From JALZKA01 sp963721645 (GTDB taxonomy: Bacteria > Actinomycetota > Thermoleophilia > Solirubrobacterales > 70-9): 64,000 nucleotides of DNA. The notes under the pieces were generated by a model. The model worked only from the letters and a program-made list of their open reading frames with translations, was not told the DNA's origin and searched no databases. Positions 46,785 to 55,372 of the stretch are shown in pieces (position 1 is the first letter of the stretch; every line of letters starts with the position of its first letter). The stretch spans positions 2,294,001 to 2,358,000 of the forward strand of contig CAVRJK010000002.1 in the NCBI GenBank assembly GCA_963721645.1, written 5' to 3'. The position numbers and the translations under genes were made by a program.

Positions 46785-49238
46785 GTGAGGATCCGAGTGT
46801 GGGGAGTCGCGGCGGTGCTCGCCGTCGTGGGAACGGTGGCGCTTGCGCCTGCCCAGGTGACCGCCAAGCCGATCAAGGCCAAGGTCGAGCGGACGAAGTA
46901 CGGCATCCCGCACATCACCGCCAAGAACATCCGCAGCCTCGCGGCCGGTTACGCCTACGCGTTCGCCGAGGACAACCTGTGCACGATCGCCTCTGAATAT
47001 GTGACGGTCAACGCGGAGCGCTCCAGGTACTTCGGGCCCGACGAGAGCTGGACCTTCTCGGGCAACGGGACGACCTACAAGAACCTCGATGCGGACATCT
47101 ACTTTCAATGGGTCAAGGACCAGGGGACGGTCGAAGGGCTGGTCAAGCAAAAGCCGCCGGTCGGGCCGAAGAAGGGCGTGAAGAAGGGCGTCGCCGGTTA
47201 CGTCAGGGGCTACAACGCCTACCTGAAGAAAACGGGCGTTGACAACCTTCCCGACCCTCGCTGCGCCGGCGCCGAGTGGGTGCGCCCGATCAAGAGGATC
47301 GACGTCTACCGCCGCTTCTACCAGCTCGGAATCCTTGCCTCCTCCGGCGCCGCGATCTCTGGCATCGCCACCGCGGAACCCGCAGGCGGCCGGCGCGCCG
47401 CCGAGCAGCAGGCGACCCAAGACGAGATGCTCGAGGACGGAAGCGCCCTTGAAAAGCTGCAGCCGCAGGTCGGATCCAACGCCTACGCGTTCGGCAAGGA
47501 AACGACGAAGAACGGGCGGGGGCTCGTCTACGGCAACCCCCACTTTCCCTGGGACGGCTCGGAACGGCTCTATCAGACCCACCTGAAGATTCCCGGCAAG
47601 GTCGACGTGGCCGGCGCCTCCCTCTACGGCGTGCCGCTGGTCCTGATCGGCCACACGCGAGGGCTCGCCTGGTCCCACACCGTCGCGACGGCGTGGCGCT
47701 TCACGCCCTTCAAGCTGACGCTGGGGGCCGACCCGTACTCCTACGTCGTTGACGGCGAAACGCGTCAGATGGAGGAGACGGAAGTCACGGTGAAAGCGCT
47801 CGTCGACGGTGGCGGCACCGAAGACGTGACGCGCTCGATCTACTCGACCGAGTATGGGCCGATGATCACCAACCTCGTCGGCATCCCGCTTCCTTGGGGT
47901 AGTGGGAACGGGTTCGCGCTAAACGACGTCAACGCCACCAACTTCCGCTACCTCAACCACTTCCTGGCCAACAATCGCGCCCAGACGGTCCGCCAGTACG
48001 ACAGGGTGCAGCGCCGCTACCAGGGCATCCCGTGGGTCAACTCCATCGCCGCGGATTCCAAGGGCGAGACCTATTACTCGATGCAGGGTGCGATCCCATT
48101 CGTCGATGACGCCAAGGCGACCGAGTGCAACGTCGCCGTGGCCGGTCTCGAGACGCTTGGCCTGCCGATCCTGGACGGCTCGCGCTCGGAATGCAACTGG
48201 GAGTCCTCGGAGGACGCCGTCGCGCCCGGCACCTTCCCGCCCGACGACGTCCCCACCCTCTTTCGCGACGACTACGTCCACAACGGCAACGACTCGCACT
48301 GGCTCACCAACCCCGAGGAACCGATGACGGGATTCGACCGCATCATCGGGATCGAGAACGCCGAGCGCACCTACCGCACGAGGATCGGCCTGCTTCAGGT
48401 CGAGGAGCGCCTCGCGGGCACGGACGGATTGCCCGGGAACAAGTTCGACCAACGCTCGGTCGAAAAGGTCGCCCTCGGGAACCGCCAGTACCTGGGCGAG
48501 CTGTGGCGCGACGGCCTCGTGACACTTTGCGGTGCGGCACCGGGGGGAATGCTCATGGGCTCGAACGGTCCCGTGAACGTTTCCGGTGCGTGCCAGCCGT
48601 TGGCCGACTGGAACCTGCGCGACAACCTGAACTCGAACGGCGCCGTCCTCTTCCGCCGCTTCGCGGGTCGCGTCCTGGCGAACTTCAGGTGCCTGCCCAC
48701 AGGCCTCCAGGGCTCGACCTGCCCGGGAACCGAGACGCTGTTCACACAGCCGGTCTTCTCGGCCTCGGATGCGGTCAACACGCCCGGCGGCGGCCTCAAC
48801 TTCGCCAACCCACTGGTCGGAGTCGCCCTGGCTGACGCCGTTACAGACCTCAACGGGGCCGGGCTCCCGCTCGACTCGCCGCTCAGGGGCGTTCAGTCCG
48901 AGACGCGCGGCGGCGAGGTCATACCGATTCACGGAGGCCCGGGCGGCCTTGGTGTCTTCAACGCGATCGCGGCCCCTTGGCGGCCCACTGAAGGCGGCTA
49001 TCCGAACATCCCGCACGGCGGCAGCTTCATCATGGCCGCGGAGTTCAAAGGCGGCAAGTGCCCCGTCCGCGCCGACACCTTCGTGACCTACGGACAGTCC
49101 GAGAACCAGGAATCTCCTTACGCGAGCGACTACACCAAGGCGTTCTCCAAGAAGCGCTGGCACGACGCTCCCTTCTGCGCGGGCGATGTCAAGCGCAAGA
49201 CGCTCGATCGCGTCAGGCTCCGCATCGGCCGGCGCTGA
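46785..49238 (+). CDS. Secreted penicillin-acylase-family Ntn hydrolase
   Basis: An 817-residue amidase precursor. The GTG at 46785 follows TAGTGT by 7 nt (leaderless-type), and starts a signal peptide (R-V-W-G-V-A-A-V-L-A-V-V-G-T-V-A-L-A). The alpha part has T-K-Y-G-I-P-H-I-T-A-K and A-Y-A-F-A-E-D-N-L-C-T. Q-V-G-S-N-A-Y-A-F-G-K near residue 230 supplies the Ser that becomes the N-terminal nucleophile of the beta subunit after self-cleavage. Y-G-N-P-H-F-P-W and F-A-L-N-D-V-N-A-T-N (catalytic Asn) follow. The family removes acyl groups from beta-lactams, homoserine lactones or lipopeptides. Its stop codon abuts the stop of the convergent gene. Confidence 0.92.
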   Translation: MRIRVWGVAAVLAVVGTVALAPAQVTAKPIKAKVERTKYGIPHITAKNIRSLAAGYAYAFAEDNLCTIASEYVTVNAERSRYFGPDESWTFSGNGTTYKNLDADIYFQWVKDQGTVEGLVKQKPPVGPKKGVKKGVAGYVRGYNAYLKKTGVDNLPDPRCAGAEWVRPIKRIDVYRRFYQLGILASSGAAISGIATAEPAGGRRAAEQQATQDEMLEDGSALEKLQPQVGSNAYAFGKETTKNGRGLVYGNPHFPWDGSERLYQTHLKIPGKVDVAGASLYGVPLVLIGHTRGLAWSHTVATAWRFTPFKLTLGADPYSYVVDGETRQMEETEVTVKALVDGGGTEDVTRSIYSTEYGPMITNLVGIPLPWGSGNGFALNDVNATNFRYLNHFLANNRAQTVRQYDRVQRRYQGIPWVNSIAADSKGETYYSMQGAIPFVDDAKATECNVAVAGLETLGLPILDGSRSECNWESSEDAVAPGTFPPDDVPTLFRDDYVHNGNDSHWLTNPEEPMTGFDRIIGIENAERTYRTRIGLLQVEERLAGTDGLPGNKFDQRSVEKVALGNRQYLGELWRDGLVTLCGAAPGGMLMGSNGPVNVSGACQPLADWNLRDNLNSNGAVLFRRFAGRVLANFRCLPTGLQGSTCPGTETLFTQPVFSASDAVNTPGGGLNFANPLVGVALADAVTDLNGAGLPLDSPLRGVQSETRGGEVIPIHGGPGGLGVFNAIAAPWRPTEGGYPNIPHGGSFIMAAEFKGGKCPVRADTFVTYGQSENQESPYASDYTKAFSKKRWHDAPFCAGDVKRKTLDRVRLRIGRR

Positions 49239-50927
49239 TCAGGGGATCGAGCGCTCGACCTCGCAGCCCTTGGCCTGGTCCCTACCCGGACCGCCGATGC
49301 AGACGTCATGACCGGGACCTCCGTCGAATCGGTCTTTGCCGCCTTCGCCCCTGAGCGTGTCGTCGTGCTTGCCCCCGCACAGCCCGTCATTGCCGTCGCC
49401 GCCGCGGAGCCGGTCCTTGCCGTCCAAGGCGAGATAGCCGTCGTCTCCTGAGGTCGGCGAGAGGTTGGTGAACTTCGAGCTGTTGTCGACCTGATCGCCG
49501 ACTCGGTTCACGAGGACGCCCTGACAGCGGACGCGCTCGTAGGCACCGATGTCGCAGCGGCCGCCGAGCTCGCGCGGTACGCCGCGGACGTCGATGTCCA
49601 TGCAGATGCCTGTGCCCGGGCCACTGTCCGTGCTCGGGTTCCCCGCGTCGATGGCGGGGCTGTTCCCGGCGATGGGATTGCTCATGAGTACGTTGCCGGC
49701 CGGCAGGAGCGGACCGCCGTACGGTCCTTCAGTGCCGAGCTTCGCGTCGATCGCAGGCCCGCCGCCTCCGCCGAACTGATCGCCGGGCTGGGCGAGCATC
49801 GTGCAGGCTCCGGCCCCGGTACCGACGTCGCCGATCAGGTTGTAGCCGCTCGTTGTGACCTGGCCCCCGGTGTCGTCGCGGCAATCCGGCGTGCTACCGC
49901 CCGTGTTGCCGGCGATGAGCGAGTTGGCGAGGCGAAGCGCGCCGTCGTCGCCGCCCGGGTCATCCTGGACGGAGATTCCGCCGCCAGAAGACGAGACGTT
50001 CGCGGTCACCGTCACGTTGCGGAGGCGAACCGTCGCGTCCCTGGCGCGGATGCCCCCCACGGACGATGCCGCGGAGTTGTTGTCCACGTTCACGCTGTAC
50101 AGGTCGAACTCCGGGCCGTTGATCGCGAACAGCGCGCCGCCGTTCGCTGAGGCATGGTTCCGGCCGATTCGCGATTCGGAGAGTCCCGTGTACCCGCCAT
50201 CTCCCGAGAGCCCGCCACCAAACGTCGCCTGGTTCGACCTGAAGACGGTGTCCGAGAAGCCTGCGATTCCTCCTTCGCCGGAGAAGAAGCCGCCCCCGAA
50301 GCCGGCTCCGTTCGCGGTGTTCCCGTTGACCACCGAGTCGTGAAGATGCGTCGTGCCCTGGCTGTAGATCCCCCCGCCCTGTCCAGTCAACGGGCTTTCG
50401 CGGGTGGCGCTGTTGCCGGTGACCATCGAATCGCGCATGAAAAGCGTGCCCTCGGACCCGACGTAGATGCCGCCTCCACGCGCGACGTCGTCGTTCGAAA
50501 GCGGCGCGAACCCGCCGGAGATCACAACGCTCGACAGTTCCAGTTCACCGTCTACGCGGAACGCCCGGTCGAAGGTGGCGCCGCCGTTCGCATTGATCGT
50601 GACCGGGTTCTTACGAGTGCCCGAGAGGGTCAGGTCGGACGTTCCCGCGACATTGAGGTCGCCGACGTTGGGACCCGAGTCCCCCGGGATCTGAAGCGTG
50701 TAGGTGGAGCCTGGCTCGACCTTGATCGTGTGCTCGCCGGTCGCAACGTTCGCGGCGATCACCGCCTCGCGCAGGGAGCAGTCGCCGGCAAGGCAGCCGC
50801 CGGGCGTCGGGTCGTCCGTACGCGTGACCTCGAACGTGGAACCGCCGGCAGTCGCGGGCGCGAAGGCTGCCGCTGCCGCAAACACGAGTCCGGTCATCGT
50901 GGTCCTTGTTCTTGTCTTGGCCTTCAT
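49239..50927 (-). CDS. Secreted beta-helix protein with RTX tail
   Basis: A 562-residue exported protein; AGGAGGG precedes the ATG at 50927. After the signal comes F-E-V-T-R-T-D-D-P-T-P-G-G-C, then C-S-L-R-E-A-V, the CSLREA motif that opens many bacterial parallel beta-helix proteins. Helical rungs follow (G-G-G-I-Y-V-G-S-E-G-T-L, M-R-D-S-M-V-T-G-N-S-A), then S-P-A-I-D-A-G and D-V-R-G-V-P-R-E, D-I-G-A-Y-E. The tail has RTX-like units G-G-D-G-N-D-G-L-C-G-G and G-G-P-G-H-D-V-C-I-G-G. The last ~25 residues match the next paralogue almost exactly, including C-E-V-E-R-S-I-P. Calcium-binding surface protein. Confidence 0.9.
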   Translation of the reverse strand: MKAKTRTRTTMTGLVFAAAAAFAPATAGGSTFEVTRTDDPTPGGCLAGDCSLREAVIAANVATGEHTIKVEPGSTYTLQIPGDSGPNVGDLNVAGTSDLTLSGTRKNPVTINANGGATFDRAFRVDGELELSSVVISGGFAPLSNDDVARGGGIYVGSEGTLFMRDSMVTGNSATRESPLTGQGGGIYSQGTTHLHDSVVNGNTANGAGFGGGFFSGEGGIAGFSDTVFRSNQATFGGGLSGDGGYTGLSESRIGRNHASANGGALFAINGPEFDLYSVNVDNNSAASSVGGIRARDATVRLRNVTVTANVSSSGGGISVQDDPGGDDGALRLANSLIAGNTGGSTPDCRDDTGGQVTTSGYNLIGDVGTGAGACTMLAQPGDQFGGGGGPAIDAKLGTEGPYGGPLLPAGNVLMSNPIAGNSPAIDAGNPSTDSGPGTGICMDIDVRGVPRELGGRCDIGAYERVRCQGVLVNRVGDQVDNSSKFTNLSPTSGDDGYLALDGKDRLRGGDGNDGLCGGKHDDTLRGEGGKDRFDGGPGHDVCIGGPGRDQAKGCEVERSIP

Positions 50928-51026
50928 CGCACCCTCCTGATCACCGTTTTGCACTGCTCATGTCCAGACTGCCGACACTGGTGTTCCTCAACCGTTCCTC
51001 GTCCAGTCGCCCGGGGAGCCGCGTAC

Positions 51027-52673
51027 TCAAGGGATCGAGCGCTCGACTTCACAGCCCTTGGCCCTGTCCTTCCCGGGCCCGCCGATACAGACGTCGTGCC
51101 CGGGCCCGCCGGCCAAGAGATCGTCGCCCCCCCGGCCCTTCAAGGTGTCGTCTCCGTTGTTCCCACACAGTCCGTCTGCCTTGCGGGCCCCGGCGATCTC
51201 GTCATCCCCGTCGAGGCCGAGGACGCCGTTTCGACGGCCGCTGGGCGCAAAGGTCCCCTCCGGGCGGTCCGAGAACTCCGATCCGATCCGCGTGGCAACG
51301 ACACCTCGGCAGCGAGCCAGCTCGTAGGCGCCGATGTCGCAACGGCCCCCGATACTGCGTGGGAGGTCGCGGGCGTCCACGGCGGCGCATGATCCGCCGG
51401 GATCACCCGCGTCTACCGCGGGACTCGCCGGCTTGAGCGCATTCGTCTTGGTGGCGCCGCCGTTGGAGGCTCCCTTGCGAAGCTTGGGCGGGATCGGACG
51501 GAGGTGGCCCTGAAAGCTCCCGATGAGATCGCCCTCGGCGGGCATCACGCATCCTTCCGAGGCGCTCACGAGGTTGTAGCCGCCGGAGAGGATCTGGCCG
51601 GAGCCGGATGTCTCGCAGTCCGGTCTGCTGGCGTCGAGCCCGGGCTCGTGGGTGTTCCCCCCGATGACCGTGTTCTCGATGAAGATCTGACCGACGTCGC
51701 CGCCAGGCACATCGTGTACCGAAATCCCGCCTCCGCTGGGAGCGAAGTTGGATGTGACGGTTGAGGAGCTCAAACTGGCGTGCCCGTTCACCGCTCTGAC
51801 CCCGCCTCCCAGGCCTCCCGCGGTGTTATCTGCCAGTGTCGAATTCTCGACAAACAGTCCGCCCCCGTCAAAGATGAAGGCTGCGCCGCCGCTCGAGGCA
51901 GACTCGTTCCTGGCGACCCGGGTCGCGTCGAGCGTCGTGCTCCCGCCGTTCGACGCGACGGCGCCGCCGAACTGCGCTTCGTTTCGCTCGATCGTCGAAT
52001 AGGCGACCTGGATGCCCCCGCCGGCCGTATAGATCGCACCGCCGCTCCCTGTGCCTGTCGCGGTGTTCCCGGAGAGGCGCATGTCCACGAGGAACGTTGA
52101 ACCCGCATTCCACACCCCGCCCCCCTCGCCGACCTGAGGCGAGCTGCGGTCGGCGCTCGAGTTCAAGATGCGACCTCCCTCCATCCGGAGCTTCGCACCC
52201 GCATTCACCCGAACTGCGCCGCCACGGGCGGTGTCGTCCAAGTCGACTGGCGCCACCCCGGAGGTAAGACTCACGCCATCAAGCGTCGCTTCCACCGGTC
52301 CCGGCGGCTGATCGTGGATCTCCAGCGCCCGCTCGCCGGTCACGGCCCCGTTCGCATCGATCAGCGCCTCGTCGGTGCCCGTGCTCAGTATGTCGACCGA
52401 GGAGAACAGGTCCAGATCACCCTGGAACCCTCCCGAACCGGGAATTGAGAGGACGTAGGTCCCAGGCGCGAGCCTGATCGAGTCACGGTCTACCGGATCG
52501 GTGTTCGAGACGATGGTGGCCTCGCGCAGAGAACAGTCCGCGGGCGCACATCCGTCCGGGGGCGGATCGTCAAACCGGGTCACGGTGAGCGTCTCGGGAG
52601 CAGCCTCAGCAGGAAGCGCGCCGAACAGCGCCGCCGCAAGGGCCAGGACGGTCATCTTGGCGACGACGATCAT
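51027..52673 (-). CDS. Secreted beta-helix protein with RTX tail, paralogue
   Basis: A 548-residue paralogue of the preceding gene with the same layout: signal peptide, T-V-T-R-F-D-D-P-P-P-D-G-C then C-S-L-R-E-A-T, Gly/Asn-rich rungs (G-G-A-I-Y-T-A-G-G-G, I-E-R-N-E-A-Q-F-G-G-A-V), S-P-A-V-D-A-G-D-P-G, C-D-I-G-A-Y-E and RTX units ending G-C-E-V-E-R-S-I-P. The middle is divergent, the ends are conserved, as expected for related surface proteins with different rungs. AAGGGGCGAG precedes the ATG. Confidence 0.9.
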   Translation of the reverse strand: MIVVAKMTVLALAAALFGALPAEAAPETLTVTRFDDPPPDGCAPADCSLREATIVSNTDPVDRDSIRLAPGTYVLSIPGSGGFQGDLDLFSSVDILSTGTDEALIDANGAVTGERALEIHDQPPGPVEATLDGVSLTSGVAPVDLDDTARGGAVRVNAGAKLRMEGGRILNSSADRSSPQVGEGGGVWNAGSTFLVDMRLSGNTATGTGSGGAIYTAGGGIQVAYSTIERNEAQFGGAVASNGGSTTLDATRVARNESASSGGAAFIFDGGGLFVENSTLADNTAGGLGGGVRAVNGHASLSSSTVTSNFAPSGGGISVHDVPGGDVGQIFIENTVIGGNTHEPGLDASRPDCETSGSGQILSGGYNLVSASEGCVMPAEGDLIGSFQGHLRPIPPKLRKGASNGGATKTNALKPASPAVDAGDPGGSCAAVDARDLPRSIGGRCDIGAYELARCRGVVATRIGSEFSDRPEGTFAPSGRRNGVLGLDGDDEIAGARKADGLCGNNGDDTLKGRGGDDLLAGGPGHDVCIGGPGKDRAKGCEVERSIP

Positions 52674-52701
52674 CTCGCCCCTTCTCGCCGAGCACCAACT
52701 G

Positions 52702-54063
52702 CTAGTCGGCCGGGTCGATGTTCTGGTTCATGTGGAACAGGTTGGCCGGGTCGTAGCGCCGCTTGACCTCGACCAGGCGGTCGTAGTTCGGCCCGTAGTT
52801 GTCTCGAACCTTGTCTGAATCGTCAGCGGCCATGAAGTTGACATAGCCGCCCGCTTCGGAATGGGGCTGGACCGCGTTGTAGTAGTCGCGGACCCAGGCG
52901 GTGTTCCGCTTGTTGTCCTCGGGGTTCGGCCACATGCCCGCGATGACGCATGCGAAGTTCGCGTCCCGGTGGGCAAATGCGGTGTCGCCGGCTGCGACGC
53001 GATGGCACGCCCCGTTGATCGGGTAGAGGTGCATCGTCGACTCGACGCACGGAACGCGGGGGCCGCACTCGACGTGAGCGGCGATCGCGTCATCGGTGAG
53101 CTCCTTCACGAAGGCCGCCTTCCAGTAGTGCTGGAGGCCCTTCGGCAACAGCTCATCGAAGGCGCTGTTGAGCGCCGGATACGGCATCGTGTCGACGCCG
53201 CTGGCGACTACTGGCGCGATCTCGAGTAGCGGGGCGATCGCGGCCGGCCCGTCCTCGACGGGGCCCGACCAGCAGGTGACGATGAGGCACATCGTCTCGC
53301 CGTGGCGCTCCTCGGGGATGAACGGGAGCGGCGGAGCGATCTGGAACGCGAAGAACGCTCCCAGCTCCTCCGGCGCGTCCGCGATGAACTCGCGGTAGGC
53401 GCGCATGACATCCGCTGCCCGGTCGACCTCATAGAAGATCGGCCCGCCGTAGATGTCGGAGACTGGGTGCAGGCGGAACTCGAGCATCGTGACAACCCCG
53501 AAGTTGCCGCTGCCTCCGCGAAGCGCCCAGAAGAGATCCTCGTTCTCCTTCTCGCTCGCGGTCACGACGCTGCCGTCAGCAATGACGACCTCGGCTGAGA
53601 TCAGGTTGTCCAACGAGAGGCCGCGGCCCCGCGCAAGGTGGCCGATGCCGCCGCCGAGCGTCAGTCCGCCAACCCCTGTCGTGGAGATGATTCCTCCAGT
53701 GGTTGCGAGGCCGTGTGGGTGTGCCGCCGCATCGAAGTCGTTCCAGGTGGCGCCGCCCTGGACGCGGGCGGTGCGGTTTTCCGGATCCACGTCGACGTCG
53801 CGCATCGCAGAGAGGTCGCAGACGATGCCGCCGTCGTTGGTTCCGAAGCCGGGGACGCTGTGGCCGCCACCGCGTACGGAGAGGTCGAGCCCCTCCTCGC
53901 GGGCGTAGTTGACCGTCGCCACGACGTCCTCGACGCTCACGCATCGAACGATTGCAGCGGGTCGGCGGTCGATCATGCCGTTGTGGACCGCGCGCGCATC
54001 GTCGTAGGCGGAACTCGAGGGAACTATGAGCTCGCCGCTCACCTTGGACTGCAACTCGATCAT
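52702..54063 (-). CDS. FAD-dependent oxidase of the berberine-bridge/GlcD type
   Basis: A 453-residue flavoenzyme. S-V-R-G-G-G-H-S-V-P-G-F carries the His that binds FAD covalently in this family. I-S-T-T-G-V-G-G-L-T-L-G-G-G-I-G-H-L and W-A-L-R-G-G-S-G-N-F-G-V-V are the other FAD blocks, and Y-V-N-F, then Y-D-R-L-V-E-V-K-R-R-Y-D-P-A-N-L-F the BBE C-terminus. The second covalent Cys of bicovalent members (G-x-C-x-x-x-G) reads I-I-S-T-T-G, so linkage is probably single. It oxidises alcohols, sugars or alkaloid-like substrates with O2. No signal peptide. Its ATG overlaps the TGA of the beta-helix gene upstream, with AAGGAGG before it. Confidence 0.9.
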   Translation of the reverse strand: MIELQSKVSGELIVPSSSAYDDARAVHNGMIDRRPAAIVRCVSVEDVVATVNYAREEGLDLSVRGGGHSVPGFGTNDGGIVCDLSAMRDVDVDPENRTARVQGGATWNDFDAAAHPHGLATTGGIISTTGVGGLTLGGGIGHLARGRGLSLDNLISAEVVIADGSVVTASEKENEDLFWALRGGSGNFGVVTMLEFRLHPVSDIYGGPIFYEVDRAADVMRAYREFIADAPEELGAFFAFQIAPPLPFIPEERHGETMCLIVTCWSGPVEDGPAAIAPLLEIAPVVASGVDTMPYPALNSAFDELLPKGLQHYWKAAFVKELTDDAIAAHVECGPRVPCVESTMHLYPINGACHRVAAGDTAFAHRDANFACVIAGMWPNPEDNKRNTAWVRDYYNAVQPHSEAGGYVNFMAADDSDKVRDNYGPNYDRLVEVKRRYDPANLFHMNQNIDPAD

Positions 54064-55316
54064 TTTGCTACCTCCTTGGGGTATGAGAACTCTGATGTGT
54101 CATCCGGACCGCCGCTGACTCGCGTTGCCGTTGCGGTCACGAACGCGCCCTTCGATAGCCGCTTCACCGATGAGTGGAGCTTTGCGGTTCCTCCCGAGTC
54201 CGTCTTCACGAGCTCGAATCCGAGAAATCGCCTTCCCTGACTGGTGTCGCCATCTGCCTCGAAGATCTCGATGCGGTACCTCTCGTGGGGCTTGCTCTTC
54301 AGCTTGCCGCCGACGACAGTTCTCCCGTTGTGGCGCTTGGCCGAAGCGAGCGCTGGAAAGTTCTGAACCGAGTCGCTCTCTGCGGGATCGTTGGGTGTGA
54401 GCCCGTCAAGCCCGAGATCGATGCCGATTCCGGTCGTGAGCTCGTTCCGCGCCATCGCGTTCCGTGAGAACAGGTTGGGGGCGTCCAAGGCGCCATCTTC
54501 AGTTGCAATGCCGGCATGGACGTTGTCTTCGATCGTGTTGTCCACGACGCGGCTGGGCGTTGTCTCCGACAGGAGGTGAACCGCGCCACAGATGCAGCCG
54601 CCGCCGTTCAGCGCGATCGTGTTCCCCTGAACGACAACCCCTTGCAAGGCGTAGACACCGGAAGCGGAATTGCCGTAGATCAGGTTGCTGTGAGCCGGCT
54701 TCGTGCCGCCTATGGTCGATGGCTCTGAGCTTTCAAAGGACACGAAACCGGCTTCGTTTCCTGCCTGCTCTCCACCCGGCGTGATCCCGAGGAAGTTGCC
54801 CTGGACCCTGGCGGCGCCGAAGTTGGCCGACACGCCGGCGAGACCGAAGTTGACTATCGAGAGGCCTTTGACCGTTGACCCCTCGGCATTCACGTTGAAC
54901 CCGTTCACGCCGTCGAGCCCAGTCCCGTCGATCTCGACACGAAGCTTCGTGTCGAGTGGCTTGCCCACAGGACGGGTGTTGGGCGACGACCCTGGCTGCG
55001 AGAACCCGTCGATTACGACTAGGTCGTTGAGCGGCGGTAGCGGGCTGGCGAGCGTCAGGCTATGCGCCTGGACGCCGGGAATCGAAAACTCCACGAGGTC
55101 CTTGCCCGTCGTCGCATTTGACTCCTGAATGGCCGCGCGCAGGCTGCATTGCGACCCTGGATCCGACGATACGTCGCAGGCGTTCGGAGAGTCTCCGATC
55201 TGGATGTCTTCGACGTCCGTCGTGAGGTTGACCTCGAACGTGGCTGCTTTAGCAGTGGTCGCGCCGACCGCGCAGATGAGTGATGCGAAGAGAAGCGCTC
55301 GAGTCAGTCGATTCAT
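54060..55316 (-). CDS. Secreted beta-helix protein without RTX tail
   Basis: A 418-residue exported protein. N-R-L-T-R-A-L-L-F-A-S-L-I-C-A-V-G, then T-A-K-A, is a signal peptide. C-S-L-R-A-A-I-Q-E-S-N is the CSLREA-type opening, and I-D-G-F-S-Q-P-G-S and N-G-F-N-V-N-A-E-G-S-T-V-K-G-L-S-I-V-N-F-G are beta-helix rungs. The C-terminal ~90 residues (R-Y-R-I-E-I-F-E-A-D-G-D-T, F-V-T-A-T-A-T-R) form a domain seen in similar right-handed helix proteins. Its stop codon overlaps the start of the FAD oxidase gene, so the two are likely translated together. Confidence 0.88.
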   Translation of the reverse strand: MNRLTRALLFASLICAVGATTAKAATFEVNLTTDVEDIQIGDSPNACDVSSDPGSQCSLRAAIQESNATTGKDLVEFSIPGVQAHSLTLASPLPPLNDLVVIDGFSQPGSSPNTRPVGKPLDTKLRVEIDGTGLDGVNGFNVNAEGSTVKGLSIVNFGLAGVSANFGAARVQGNFLGITPGGEQAGNEAGFVSFESSEPSTIGGTKPAHSNLIYGNSASGVYALQGVVVQGNTIALNGGGCICGAVHLLSETTPSRVVDNTIEDNVHAGIATEDGALDAPNLFSRNAMARNELTTGIGIDLGLDGLTPNDPAESDSVQNFPALASAKRHNGRTVVGGKLKSKPHERYRIEIFEADGDTSQGRRFLGFELVKTDSGGTAKLHSSVKRLSKGAFVTATATRVSGGPDDTSEFSYPKEVAK

Positions 55317-55372
55317 GTCCCGAGTTCTAAATCCCGGGCCGTTCCTGGAGCGTTCCTAGCCGTGGATCGAGC

